A stretch of 64,000 bases of DNA, from the NCBI RefSeq assembly GCF_026339875.1, contig NZ_JAPEPZ010000001.1, positions 3,286,001-3,350,000 of the forward strand, in the 5' to 3' direction. The stretch's first letter is position 1. Each line of letters opens with the position of its first letter. The stretch comes from Streptomyces sp. NBC_01571 (GTDB lineage Bacteria; Actinomycetota; Actinomycetes; Streptomycetales; Streptomycetaceae). The notes below the pieces were generated by a model. It ran no database searches. It worked only from the letters and a program-made list of their open reading frames with translations, and was not told where the DNA came from. Of the stretch, positions 1 through 8,338 are shown in pieces. A program made the translations under genes and the position numbers.

Positions 1-894
1 GAGGATGTCCCGGGCGTCGGCAAGACCATGCTCGCCAAGGCGCTGGCACGGTCCATCGACTGCTCGGTGCGGCGTATCCAGTTCACGCCCGACCTGCTGC
101 CCTCGGACATCACCGGTGTGTCCATCTGGGACCAGCAGCGCCGGGACTTCGAGTTCAAGCCGGGCGCGATCTTCGCGCAGATCGTGATCGGCGACGAGAT
201 CAACCGCGCCTCGCCCAAGACGCAGTCCGCACTCCTGGAGTCGATGGAGGAGCGCCAGGTCACCATCGACGGGCAGACCTACGAACTGCCCAGCCCCTTC
301 ATGGTGGTCGCCACGCAGAACCCCGTCGAGATGGAGGGCACCTACCCGCTGCCGGAGGCGCAGCGCGACCGTTTCATGGCCCGGGTCTCCATCGGCTACC
401 CCAGCGCGGAGGCCGAACTCCAGATGCTGGACATCCACGGCGGCGTGAACCCGCTGGACGACCTCCAGCCGGTGGCGCACGCGCACGAGATCGTGAAGCT
501 GATCGACGCCGTCCGCACGGTCCACGTCGCGGACAGCGTCCGCCGGTACGCGGTCGACCTGGTCGCCGCCACGCGCACCCACCCCGACCTGAGACTCGGC
601 GCCTCGCCGCGTGCCACCCTGCACCTGCTGCGCGCGGCGAAGGCGTCCGCAGCCCTGAGCGGCCGGGAGTACGCGCTGCCGGACGACATCCAGGCACTCG
701 CCGTGGCGGTCCTGGCACACCGTCTGCTCCCCACCGCCCAGGCGCAGCTGAACCGTCGTACGGCCGAGCAGGTCGTCCAGGAGATCCTGCAGCACACCCC
801 CGTTCCGGCAGCACCCCAGCAGCAGGCCGGCTCCGGCTACCCGATGGGCCGCGGCGCGCCCGCGTTCGGCCAGCAGCCGCCCCGGAGGCTGTGA
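1..894 (+). CDS. MoxR-family AAA+ ATPase (5' truncated)
   Basis: The frame is open from base 1, so the true start lies before the window. MoxR ATPases are chaperone-like AAA+ proteins that work with von Willebrand or DUF58 partners in maturation of membrane or secreted complexes. Visible motifs (numbered from base 1) are the Walker A end GVGKT at residues 5-9, Walker B VIGDEINRA around 62-70, sensor-1 VVATQNP around 102-108 and the arginine-finger segment EAQRDRF around 119-125. A Pro/Gln/Gly-rich tail closes the protein. The stop codon overlaps the start of the DUF58 gene, so the two are translationally coupled. The MoxR, DUF58 and transglutaminase order is a classic conserved operon. The identity is secure; the substrate is unknown. 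Confidence 0.93.
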   Translation, partial: EDVPGVGKTMLAKALARSIDCSVRRIQFTPDLLPSDITGVSIWDQQRRDFEFKPGAIFAQIVIGDEINRASPKTQSALLESMEERQVTIDGQTYELPSPFMVVATQNPVEMEGTYPLPEAQRDRFMARVSIGYPSAEAELQMLDIHGGVNPLDDLQPVAHAHEIVKLIDAVRTVHVADSVRRYAVDLVAATRTHPDLRLGASPRATLHLLRAAKASAALSGREYALPDDIQALAVAVLAHRLLPTAQAQLNRRTAEQVVQEILQHTPVPAAPQQQAGSGYPMGRGAPAFGQQPPRRL

Positions 895-2252
895 TGTCCG
901 GGGGGACGGGCGACGCCGAGGAGGAGAAGGGCGGGCTGCGCACCGCGCTCGCCGGTCTCACCACCCGCGGACGCTCCTTCCTGGCCGCCGGAGTCGCCGC
1001 CGTGATCTGCGCGTACGTCCTGGGGCAGAGCGATCTGCTCCGGGTCGGCCTGCTGCTCGCGGCGCTTCCCCTGGTCTGCGCGACCGTGCTGTACCGCACC
1101 CGGTACCGCGTCGCGGGCAGCCGCAGGCTCTCCCCCGGGCGCGTACCCGCGGGCTCCGAGGCCCGGGTCCATCTGCGGATGGACAACGTGTCCCGGTTGC
1201 CCACCGGACTGCTGATGCTCCAGGACCGGGTGCCGTACGTGCTCGGGCCGCGGCCCCGGTTCGTCCTGGACCGGGTGGAGGCGGGCGGCCGCCGCGAGGT
1301 GTCCTACCGGGTGCGCTCCGACCTGCGTGGCCGCTATCCGCTGGGACCGCTGCAACTGCGGCTCACGGACCCCTTCGGCATGTGCGAGCTGACACGCTCC
1401 TTCTCCACGTACGACACCCTGACCGTCATCCCGCGCGTGGAGCCGCTGCCGTCGGTGCGGCTGACCGGCGAGGCGAAGGGGTACGGCGAGGGAAGGCAGC
1501 GCTCGCTGGCGCTGGCCGGCGAGGACGACATCATCCCCCGCGGCTACCGCTACGGCGACGACCTGCGCCGGGTGCACTGGCGCCTGACCGCGCGCTACGG
1601 CGAACTGATGGTCCGTCGTGAGGAACAGCCGCAGCGCTCCCGCTGCACGGTGCTGCTCGACACCCGGGGCATCGCCTACCAGGGTGCGGGTCCCGACTCG
1701 GCCTTCGAGTGGGCGGTTTCGGGCGCGGCCTCGTCGCTGGTGCACATGCTGGAGCGGGGCTTCTCCGTCAGGCTGCTGACGGACGACGGCAGTTCGGTGC
1801 CCGGGGAGGGCGCCGACGGGTTCGCGGGCGCGAGCCAGCAGTCGGCGGACGCCGCCGGGCTGATGATGGACACGCTCGCGGTCATCGACCACTCGGACGG
1901 CACCGGGCTGTCCCGCGCCTACGACGTCCTGCGCAGCGGGAACGAAGGGCTGCTGATCGCCTTCCTGGGCCACCTGGACGAGGAGCAGGCGTCGGTGCTC
2001 GGCAAGATGCGCCAGCGCAGCGGTGGGGCCGTCGCCTTCCTGCTGGACAGCGAGGCCTGGGTGCGGGAACCCACGGACGTCCCCGGCCCGTTGGTCAGAA
2101 GCGAGGATCGACTGCGCATGCTGCGCGAGGCGGGCTGGACCGCCGTGACCGTGCCGCGTGGCGCGGATCTCGCGGACCTGTGGCGGCTGGCGGACAGGCA
2201 GCGCACGAGTGCCGCGTCCACGGGGAGTTCGGCAGGGGGTGGAGTCCGATGA
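891..2252 (+). CDS. DUF58 domain-containing membrane protein
   Basis: 453 aa counted from GTG 891. ATG 894 is an equally good start, because the TGA of the upstream gene spans 892-894. A hydrophobic segment at about residues 35-75 (two short membrane helices) is followed by a beta-rich region and the DUF58 signature RRVHWRLTARYGELMVRREE at about 225-244. DUF58 proteins resemble von Willebrand A folds and partner MoxR ATPases, which is the gene immediately upstream. The 3' end overlaps the next gene by ATGA, giving a tight three-gene operon. The function, probably assembly or quality control of an envelope complex, is inferred from family and context only. Confidence 0.9.
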   Translation: MMSGGTGDAEEEKGGLRTALAGLTTRGRSFLAAGVAAVICAYVLGQSDLLRVGLLLAALPLVCATVLYRTRYRVAGSRRLSPGRVPAGSEARVHLRMDNVSRLPTGLLMLQDRVPYVLGPRPRFVLDRVEAGGRREVSYRVRSDLRGRYPLGPLQLRLTDPFGMCELTRSFSTYDTLTVIPRVEPLPSVRLTGEAKGYGEGRQRSLALAGEDDIIPRGYRYGDDLRRVHWRLTARYGELMVRREEQPQRSRCTVLLDTRGIAYQGAGPDSAFEWAVSGAASSLVHMLERGFSVRLLTDDGSSVPGEGADGFAGASQQSADAAGLMMDTLAVIDHSDGTGLSRAYDVLRSGNEGLLIAFLGHLDEEQASVLGKMRQRSGGAVAFLLDSEAWVREPTDVPGPLVRSEDRLRMLREAGWTAVTVPRGADLADLWRLADRQRTSAASTGSSAGGGVR

Positions 2253-4639
2253 GCGGGCGGGCACGACTGACGCTGTGCTCGGCCGCGGCCACGCTGATGG
2301 CGGCGTGTGCTCTGCTGCCGCTGGTCGAACCGGTGACCTGGCTGTTCCAGGCGGCGTTCCTGCTGGCACTGCAGGCCGGTGTGGGCGCGCTGACCCGGCG
2401 GGTTCCGCTGGCCCGGCCGCTGACCGTGGCGGCGCAGGCGCTGGTGACGCTGATGCTGCTGACCCTGGTCTTCGCCCGGCAGCAGGCAGTCCTCGGTTTC
2501 GTTCCCGGGCCGGAGGCGTTCCAGCACCTCGGCGACCTGCTCCGAACGGGCACGGACGACGTCGGCAGGTACGCGATACCGGCACCGCTGTCCGACGGCA
2601 TCCGGCTGATGCTGGTCGGTGGTGTCCTGGTGATCGGGCTCGCGGTGGACGCGCTCGCGGTGACGTTCCGCATCGCGGCCCCCGCCGGACTCCCGCTGCT
2701 CGCGCTGTACTCGGTCGCCGCGGGTCTTTCGGGCGGCGGGGCCACCTGGCTGTGGTTCCTGCTCGCGGCCGGGGGCTATCTGATGCTGCTTCTGGCGGAG
2801 GGCCGTGACCGGCTCTCGCAGTGGGGGCGTGTCTTCGGCGGCGCGCCCCGCACCCGGGGGCCGGACGTATCGACGGGCGCGACCGCACCGGTCCGCACGG
2901 GGCGGCGCATCGGCGCGGTCGCGCTGGGTGTCGCCCTGGTGGTGCCGCTCGGCCTGCCCGCTCTCGACGGCGGTCTGCTGGACGCCGCCGGTAGGGGCGT
3001 GGGCCCGGGCTCCGGCGGCGGCGGCACGATCTCCGCGGTGAACCCGCTGGTCTCCCTCCGCGACAGCCTGAACGTGGACGAGGACCGCCAGGTCATGTCC
3101 TACCGCACCAACACGCAGGACACCCAGGACATGTATCTGCGGATCGTGTCCCTGGACGACTTCGACGGCACGGCGTGGAAGCCGGCCCAGCGGCACATCC
3201 AGGACGTGCCCGACACGTTCCCGACCCCGGTCGGCCTCGGGGCGGACGTCCGGCGCAGCAAGATCCGCACCCGTATCGCAGCGGCCGACTGGTACGCGCA
3301 GGACTGGCTTCCGATGCCGTACCCCGCGAGCCGGGTGAGCATCAAGGGCAGTTGGCGCTACGAGCCGGTGGGCCGCACGCTCGTCGGCGACCACGGCCAG
3401 AACACGCGCGGTGTGGAGTACGACGTCACCAGCCTGATCGTCCAGCCGACCGCGGCGCAGCTCGCGGACGCGCCGGAGCCGTCGGCGGCCCTGAAGCGTG
3501 AGTTCACCAAGGTGCCCGAGTCGCTGCCCGCGGTGGTGGCCCAGACCGCGCGCAAGGTCACCGAGGGCTCGACGAACCACTACGAGCAGGCGGTCAAGCT
3601 CCAGGACTACTTCGCGGTGACCGGCGGATTCACCTACGACACCCAGGTGCAGGTCGGCAGCGGCTCGGCCGCCATCGCGCGCTTCCTGAGGGACAAGCAG
3701 GGTTTCTGCGTCCACTTCTCCTTCGCGATGGCCTCGATGGCCCGCACGCTGGGCATCCCGGCCCGGGTCGCGGTGGGCTTCACGCCCGGCTCCCCGCAGG
3801 CCGACGGTTCGATGTCGGTGGGGCTGCGGGACGCGCACGCCTGGCCCGAGCTGTACTTCGAGGGGGTGGGCTGGACCCGCTTCGAGCCGACCCCGAACCG
3901 GGGTTCGGTGCCGGACTACACCCAGACGGCCACTCCCGGCCTGGACACGCCGACGCTTCCGAATCCGGCGACCTCGACGTCCGCCGCGCCGTCCACCGCG
4001 CCGTCGGCGGGCACCACCTGCTCGGCCCAGCTGAAGCGGCTGGAGGGGTGCCCGAGCCAGTCCGCGTCGGCCGCGGTGGGCTCCAAGGACGACGGCACAC
4101 CGTGGTTCCAGACCCTGGGGCTCACCCTGTTGGCACTCCTGGTGCTGGCGTTGCCGTTGCTGCCCATGCTGTGGCGGCTGCGGGTCCGGGCCCAGCGGCT
4201 CGGTGCGCACGGCCGCGGTGAGGCGGACGCGGCGGCGTACACGCTGGCGGCCTGGCTGGAGGTGACCGACACGGCGTGGGACTACGGGATCGTGCCGGAC
4301 GAGTCCCAGACTCCGCGCAACGCCGCGGCGCGGATCGTGCGGCTCGGGCTTCTCGACTGGGACGCGGCGGAGGCGGTGCACCGGGTGGCGGCGGCGGTGG
4401 AGCAGGTTCTCTACGCCCCGCGTCCCCGGATGATCGCGGGGCTCGCGGAGGACGCCCGCCGGGTCGCGGCTGCCCTGCGCACTCCGGCGAGCCGGCTCGC
4501 CCGGTTGCGGGCGCTCGTCGCACCCCGCTCAGCCATCAGAGTGGCCTGGGCGGCGTCGGCCCGCCGGGCGACCGTGACGGCCCGGATGGCGGCCCGCAAG
4601 GAGACTCTGCTGCGACGCCCCTCGGGGCAGAACGGCTGA
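2249..4639 (+). CDS. Transglutaminase-like (TgpA-type) membrane protein
   Basis: 796 aa from ATG 2249, which overlaps the DUF58 stop as ATGA. The N-terminal ~230 residues hold about six hydrophobic helices. An extracytoplasmic transglutaminase-core domain follows, with catalytic Cys in GFCVHF (about residue 487) and the His region DAHAWPEL (about 529). After a Ser/Thr/Pro-rich linker comes another helix (TLGLTLLALLVLALPLLPML) and a cytoplasmic DUF4129-like tail. This is the TgpA architecture. Partners are the MoxR ATPase and DUF58 protein upstream. The substrate is unknown; a role in cell-wall or secreted-protein processing is plausible. The in-frame open region extends upstream to 1709, but the coupled ATG is clearly preferred. 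Confidence 0.9.
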   Translation: MSGRARLTLCSAAATLMAACALLPLVEPVTWLFQAAFLLALQAGVGALTRRVPLARPLTVAAQALVTLMLLTLVFARQQAVLGFVPGPEAFQHLGDLLRTGTDDVGRYAIPAPLSDGIRLMLVGGVLVIGLAVDALAVTFRIAAPAGLPLLALYSVAAGLSGGGATWLWFLLAAGGYLMLLLAEGRDRLSQWGRVFGGAPRTRGPDVSTGATAPVRTGRRIGAVALGVALVVPLGLPALDGGLLDAAGRGVGPGSGGGGTISAVNPLVSLRDSLNVDEDRQVMSYRTNTQDTQDMYLRIVSLDDFDGTAWKPAQRHIQDVPDTFPTPVGLGADVRRSKIRTRIAAADWYAQDWLPMPYPASRVSIKGSWRYEPVGRTLVGDHGQNTRGVEYDVTSLIVQPTAAQLADAPEPSAALKREFTKVPESLPAVVAQTARKVTEGSTNHYEQAVKLQDYFAVTGGFTYDTQVQVGSGSAAIARFLRDKQGFCVHFSFAMASMARTLGIPARVAVGFTPGSPQADGSMSVGLRDAHAWPELYFEGVGWTRFEPTPNRGSVPDYTQTATPGLDTPTLPNPATSTSAAPSTAPSAGTTCSAQLKRLEGCPSQSASAAVGSKDDGTPWFQTLGLTLLALLVLALPLLPMLWRLRVRAQRLGAHGRGEADAAAYTLAAWLEVTDTAWDYGIVPDESQTPRNAAARIVRLGLLDWDAAEAVHRVAAAVEQVLYAPRPRMIAGLAEDARRVAAALRTPASRLARLRALVAPRSAIRVAWAASARRATVTARMAARKETLLRRPSGQNG

Positions 4640-4969
4640 CGTCGGACACCACTTCGGACACCGCCTGTGGCCCGCACCTCCCGACCGGGGGGGCGGGCCA
4701 CACGGGATTCACGAGCGGGCCGCCCACGAGACGGACAGCAACAGCAGCACACCGGGGCGAACCGCGCCACCGGTCGGGCTGGGCCACCGGTCGGACCGCG
4801 CCACCGGTTACCGGGCCCGGTCGGGTTGGGCGGGTGGGCTCGGCCGGAGGCGGGGGCGGGTGTTGGTGGCATCGCGTGAGGGGGTGTCCACCCGGTCCGG
4901 GTGGACACCCCCTCACGATGTCCTACTTGCGCGGCCCGTCCGCCGTTGCCGCGGCGGCCGCTGCTGCTG
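4640..4969. other. Intergenic spacer between convergent genes
   Basis: No credible gene. Composition is very GC-rich with CCACCGGT recurring three times near 4768-4808. It ends in a strong hairpin (listed separately) that separates the convergent transglutaminase and DUF3040 genes. Confidence 0.6.
4875..4917. terminator. Perfect 20-bp stem, bidirectional terminator
   Basis: Arms at 4875-4894 and 4898-4917 are exact reverse complements of 20 nt, with a 3-nt loop GTC. There is no long T-run, as usual in Streptomyces. It lies between the 3' ends of two convergent genes, so it probably terminates both. Confidence 0.8.
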
Positions 4970-5365
4970 TTACTGGCCCTGCTCGTCGCGACGTCGCTGC
5001 CAGCGTTGTTCGATGCGGTCCATCATGGAGCGGCGCTGTCGCGCCTGGCGACGCGCGGCGGGTGCGCCGGGCGTCGCCGGTTGTTCTCCCGGCTTGGGAG
5101 CCTTGCGCCAACCGGTGACGGCAAGCACCGCACAGCCCAGCATGACAAGAAAACCCACCACGCTCAGCCAGATCTGTACTGCGACCATTCCGGCCATGAG
5201 GAGCGCGATACCCACCAGGAAGCCCGCGACCGCCTGGTAGACCCGTCGCCGGGTGTACGTACGCAGCCCGCTTCCCTCAAGCGCTGTCGCGAACTTGGGA
5301 TCTTCGGCGTACAGCGCTCGCTCCATCTGCTCGAGCATTCGCTGCTCGTGCTCCGAGAGCGGCAC
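4970..5365 (-). CDS. DUF3040 domain-containing membrane protein
   Basis: 131 aa. I chose the GTG at 5365, giving an N-terminus (M)PLSEHEQRMLEQMERALY, which is the diagnostic DUF3040 opening; GAGGAGGA lies a few bases upstream. Longer in-frame starts add residues foreign to the family. An acidic/amphipathic N-terminus is followed by two hydrophobic helices (about residues 45-90) and a basic C-terminal tail rich in Arg and Gln. DUF3040 proteins are small actinobacterial membrane proteins of unknown function, and a paralogue is usual near the dcw cluster. It is convergent with the transglutaminase gene. Confidence 0.88.
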   Translation of the reverse strand: MPLSEHEQRMLEQMERALYAEDPKFATALEGSGLRTYTRRRVYQAVAGFLVGIALLMAGMVAVQIWLSVVGFLVMLGCAVLAVTGWRKAPKPGEQPATPGAPAARRQARQRRSMMDRIEQRWQRRRDEQGQ

Positions 5366-5606
5366 GGCGTCCTCCTCATCGTGCAGTCGCCGGGGCGACC
5401 GGGGGTCCCCTTCAGGATAGGCAGGGAATCGCCCCCGTGAAACCCGCCCCTCTGCGCCAATTCGCCAACCGGAACCCGCCATGGCACCCCGATCCACTGA
5501 GGCCTGCATTCCCCAGCGACCGGCCCGTCATGCCGGACGGTCTCCCTCGATCATACGGCGCCGAGGGCTCGATCGGGTGGCCTGTGGCGTACTCCATCTG
5601 CCGCCC

Positions 5607-5624
5607 CGCCCCTGATCAGGGGCG
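5607..5624. repeat. 18-bp perfect palindrome
   Basis: CGCCCCTGATCAGGGGCG is an uninterrupted palindrome about 17 bp beyond the stop of the minus-strand methyltransferase. It could be a compact terminator or a protein-binding site. Its position downstream of a gene favours termination, but there is no loop beyond the central bases. Confidence 0.5.
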
Positions 5625-5640
5625 CACCACGGCGGACGAC

Positions 5641-6411
5641 TCAGGCCTCGTCGGTCCCCTGCGGCTCACCGAGCACATGAAGCTGTGTGGCCACGGAGTG
5701 GAACGCGGCGAGTTCCGCGGCCGCCGCCTCCAGCTTCAGGAGTGCTTCGAGGGCTCCCGGTTCGGTGTCCACGAGGACTCCGGGGACCAGGTCCGCGAAG
5801 ACCCGTACGCCATGAATGGCGCCGACGCGCAGGCCCGCGCCCTCGACGAGCGCGGTGAGCTGCTCGGCGGTGAAGCGGTGGGGCACGGGGTCGCCCTCGC
5901 CCCAGCGCCCGTCGGGGTCGGCGAGGGCGTGCCTGGCCTCCTTGAAGTGTCCGGCGAGGGCGCGGGCGATCACCGCACCGCCCAGGCCGGCGGCGAGCAG
6001 GCTGAGGACGCCCTCGGGGCGCAGCGCGTCCACCACGTTGCGCACGCCCTCGGCCGGGTTGTCCACGTACTCGAGGACCCCGTGGCACAGCACCGCGTCG
6101 TAGCCGCCTCGCTCGACGACGTCGAAGAGACCGTGGGCGTCGCCCTGCACGCCCTTGACGCGGTCGGCGACGCCGGCCTCGGCGGCCCTGCGCTCCAGCG
6201 CGAACAGCGCGTTCGGGCTCGGGTCGACGACGGTGACGCGGTGGCCGAGTCGGGCCGCGGGCACCGCGAAGTTACCGCTGCCGCCCCCGGTGTCGAGAAC
6301 GTCCAGGGACTCCCGTCCGGTCGCCTTGACCCGGCGGTCGAGGGCGTCCTTGAGGACCTCCCAGACCACGGCGGTACGGAGAGAAGCGCGGGGGCGCATC
6401 GGGTCCGACAC
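5641..6411 (-). CDS. Class I SAM-dependent methyltransferase
   Basis: 256 aa from GTG 6411, with GAGGAG nine bases upstream. Motif I is VLDTGGGSGNFAVPAARLG at about residues 39-57, followed by the acidic end of strand 2 in VTVVDPSP (about 60-67) and a motif IV-like stretch YDAVLCHGVLEYVD (about 104-117). This is a Rossmann-fold methyltransferase of the Methyltransf_11 type. Its acceptor cannot be deduced. Neighbours (DUF3040 and HEPN proteins) lie on the same strand but are spaced apart, so it is probably transcribed on its own. A metabolite or tRNA acceptor (CmoM/SmtA-like) is possible; sequence alone does not decide. Confidence 0.88.
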   Translation of the reverse strand: MSDPMRPRASLRTAVVWEVLKDALDRRVKATGRESLDVLDTGGGSGNFAVPAARLGHRVTVVDPSPNALFALERRAAEAGVADRVKGVQGDAHGLFDVVERGGYDAVLCHGVLEYVDNPAEGVRNVVDALRPEGVLSLLAAGLGGAVIARALAGHFKEARHALADPDGRWGEGDPVPHRFTAEQLTALVEGAGLRVGAIHGVRVFADLVPGVLVDTEPGALEALLKLEAAAAELAAFHSVATQLHVLGEPQGTDEA

Positions 6412-6733
6412 GGCAGTTGACTCCTCGGCGCGGCACCGCCTCGGGTAGGGCGGAGCGATCGGGGGGCCTCCCGGCGGGAGGCATCAGGCGTCTCCACCCT
6501 ATTGCCTCCGCCGCCGTACCCGATCCTCCGTCTCACGCGCCGGTTCACGTGGTGGATCACATGACGAATGAGGTGACGGATCGGGTGATGGACCGGGTGT
6601 CGGACCCGAATCGTGGATCAAGGGGGACCGCACGGCGGGCGTGCGGGCCGCCGGTGCGCCTGCCGGTGCGGCGGTCCACGGCTTCGACGGCGGCGCCGGA
6701 CCGCGCGCGTCCTGATCTCCCTCCCCCGCACGG
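6412..6733. other. Intergenic region upstream of methyltransferase gene
   Basis: No gene seen. It contains an inverted repeat GCCTCCCG / CGGGAGGC at 6466-6482, a possible operator or terminator. A degenerate 12-bp direct repeat lies around 6573-6608 (GTGACGGATCGG, GTGATGGACCGG, GTGTCGGACCCG). Otherwise I see nothing recognisable. Confidence 0.5.
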
Positions 6734-7273
6734 TCAGCCGGCGTCCGGGACCTCCCGACCCCCGTCCTGCCGTGGCTGGGGCAGGACGGGTTGGAGCACG
6801 AGCATCCGCTCGACGATGCGCAGGAACATCGCCACGTCCCGTATGAGGTCGTCGGCGTCGCGGTTGCCCGCCGCGCCCTGGATGCCGGCCTCGGCCCGGG
6901 CGCGGCGGCCGGCGCCGGAAGCGAACAGGGCGCTCCACTCGGTCAGTTCGGGCGCGATCTCGGGGAGCACCTCCCAGGCGCTGCGGATGCGGGCCCGGCG
7001 TCGGGGGGTGGGTTCGGGTCGTCCCCGCGCGGCGAGGACAGCGGCGGCGGTGCGCAGAGCGGCCAAGTGGGCCGTCGCGTAACGCTCGTTGGGCGTTTCC
7101 AGGACCGCCGCCTCCTCGAGTCCGGCGCGGGCCTGGGCCAGCAGGTCGAGGGCGGCGGGCGGGGCCGTGGTCCGGCGGAGCACGGGGTGCACGTCGCTCG
7201 CGGGGCCGGTCAGTGAGGGGGCAGGGCCGGGGGCGCGGCGCCGGTGGGGGGCTGCTGCGGAAGAGGTGGCCAT
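6734..7273 (-). CDS. SAV_6107-family HEPN domain protein
   Basis: 179 aa from ATG 7273, with AGGAGG correctly spaced. The protein is helical, with a Pro/Arg-rich N-terminal ~35 residues. The core LDLLAQARAGLEEA...ERYATAHLAALRTAAAVL matches the Streptomyces HEPN family named after SAV_6107. Within it R64-Y-A-T-A-H69 gives the R-x4-H motif that in catalytic HEPN proteins forms a metal-independent RNase site. No MNT nucleotidyltransferase antitoxin or other obvious partner is adjacent; the divergent gene encodes an ABC-type ATPase. Many HEPN proteins are toxins, defence effectors or ligand-binding helical bundles; here function is unassigned. The family identity is good. Confidence 0.82.
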   Translation of the reverse strand: MATSSAAAPHRRRAPGPAPSLTGPASDVHPVLRRTTAPPAALDLLAQARAGLEEAAVLETPNERYATAHLAALRTAAAVLAARGRPEPTPRRRARIRSAWEVLPEIAPELTEWSALFASGAGRRARAEAGIQGAAGNRDADDLIRDVAMFLRIVERMLVLQPVLPQPRQDGGREVPDAG

Positions 7274-7366
7274 GACGAACCTCCTGTCGTCTGTGTGACG
7301 GCACTGTGGCCGTATGTGCCCATCGTGAGGTATGCCACTGACAATCCGTTCTGACCTGCGCCTTTG

Positions 7367-7378
7367 CTTCGATCGAAG
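7367..7378. promoter_or_regulatory. Palindrome CTTCGATCGAAG in divergent promoter region
   Basis: A 12-bp perfect palindrome about 60-70 bp upstream of the ATPase start and about 95 bp upstream of the HEPN gene. It may be a second operator in the divergent control region; no partner protein is identified. Confidence 0.35.
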
Positions 7379-7396
7379 GTTCGCGTTAGTTTTTGC

Positions 7397-7410
7397 ACTG
7401 ACCAGTCAGT
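7397..7410. promoter_or_regulatory. TetR-type operator, ACTGAC-CA-GTCAGT
   Basis: Six-base inverted arms ACTGAC and GTCAGT flank a CA centre, 29 bp upstream of the ATPase GTG. The sequence is typical of TetR/AcrR operators in Streptomyces. A TetR gene ends the same operon, so autoregulation of the whole unit is likely. A TTGCAC hexamer (7393-7398) overlaps the operator and could be the -35 element; the matching -10 is weak. Confidence 0.6.
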
Positions 7411-7438
7411 TCAAAATTGCTCAGGGGGTGGGGACGCT

Positions 7439-8338
7439 GTGGACGGTCCGCACGGACTCGGTGTCACGGCCACGGACTTGGGACTCGAGGGGCCCCGCGG
7501 CTGGGCGTTCCGCGGGGTGGGGGTGAGCGCGGAGCCCGGTTCGCTGATCGCGGTCGAGGGCCCGTCCGGATCCGGCCGGACGTGCCTGCTGCTCGCCCTC
7601 ACCGGCCGGATGCGGCCCACCGAGGGAAGCGGCGTCATGGGCGGATCGACCCTGCCGAAGCAGATGGCCGCGGTGCGCCGCGCGAGCGCGCTCGCCCACG
7701 TCCCGGGCGTCACCGATCTGGACCCCGCCCTGACCGTCGGGGAGCACCTGCTCGAACGGGCGCTGCTGCAAAGGCGGTTCGGGGGGACGCTGCGGGGGCT
7801 GTGGCGCCCGAGGGCCGGGCGGAACGCCGAGACGGAACGGCGGATCGACGACGCGCTGACCGCCGCCGGGCTGGACCGGGAAGCCCTGCCCAAGGGGTCC
7901 CGGACCGCCGTACGCGATCTGGAGCGGCTCGAAAGCCTGCGACTGTCCGTCGCGCTGGCCCTCGTCGGCCGTCCGGGGCTGCTCGGCGTCGACGACACCG
8001 ACCTCAAGCTGTCGGATGCCGAACGGGCCGAGGCGTGGGCCCTGTTGGCGTCGATCGCCGCATCCGGCACCACCGTCGTCGCGGTGTGCAGCGAGGCCCC
8101 CGAAGGGGTGGTCACCGTGTCCACCGGCCGGACCGGGAAGCCCACGGGAACAGGCGACGACCCCGACAAGACCGGCGATCCCCGTACAGCCGACGAACCC
8201 GGCGATCCCCGCACAGTCGGCGAACCCGACGGCACCGCGGAACCCCACGCGGCCGAGACCCCCCGCAAGACCGCGGAACCCCAAACGACCGACGAGAAGG
8301 AGACGGCCGATGCGCTCACCGAAACTGGCCGCTCTTGA
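7439..8338 (+). CDS. Degenerate ABC-type ATPase of the YhgE/Pip operon
   Basis: 299 aa from GTG 7439, preceded by AGGGGG. Walker A is GPSGSGRT at about residues 42-49. The usual LSGGQ signature is not recognisable (the equivalent stretch reads VRDLERLESLRLSVALALVG), Walker B is the unusual LLGVDDTD, and the switch histidine is absent after TTVVAV. The last ~65 residues are a hydrophilic low-complexity tail repeating GDP, EPD and T-rich units. Its gene overlaps that of a YhgE/Pip membrane protein by 29 bp, suggesting a two-component transporter in which this is the nucleotide-binding or regulatory half. ATPase competence is doubtful. Confidence 0.8.
   Translation: MDGPHGLGVTATDLGLEGPRGWAFRGVGVSAEPGSLIAVEGPSGSGRTCLLLALTGRMRPTEGSGVMGGSTLPKQMAAVRRASALAHVPGVTDLDPALTVGEHLLERALLQRRFGGTLRGLWRPRAGRNAETERRIDDALTAAGLDREALPKGSRTAVRDLERLESLRLSVALALVGRPGLLGVDDTDLKLSDAERAEAWALLASIAASGTTVVAVCSEAPEGVVTVSTGRTGKPTGTGDDPDKTGDPRTADEPGDPRTVGEPDGTAEPHAAETPRKTAEPQTTDEKETADALTETGRS

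Noticed and set aside
837..4381. Long open frames on the minus strand opposite the MoxR/DUF58/transglutaminase operon (up to 820 codons)
   Set aside because: They lie antisense to genes with clear domains; high GC content removes stops from the shadow frames. Composition is Arg/Pro/Gly-rich with no recognisable domain.
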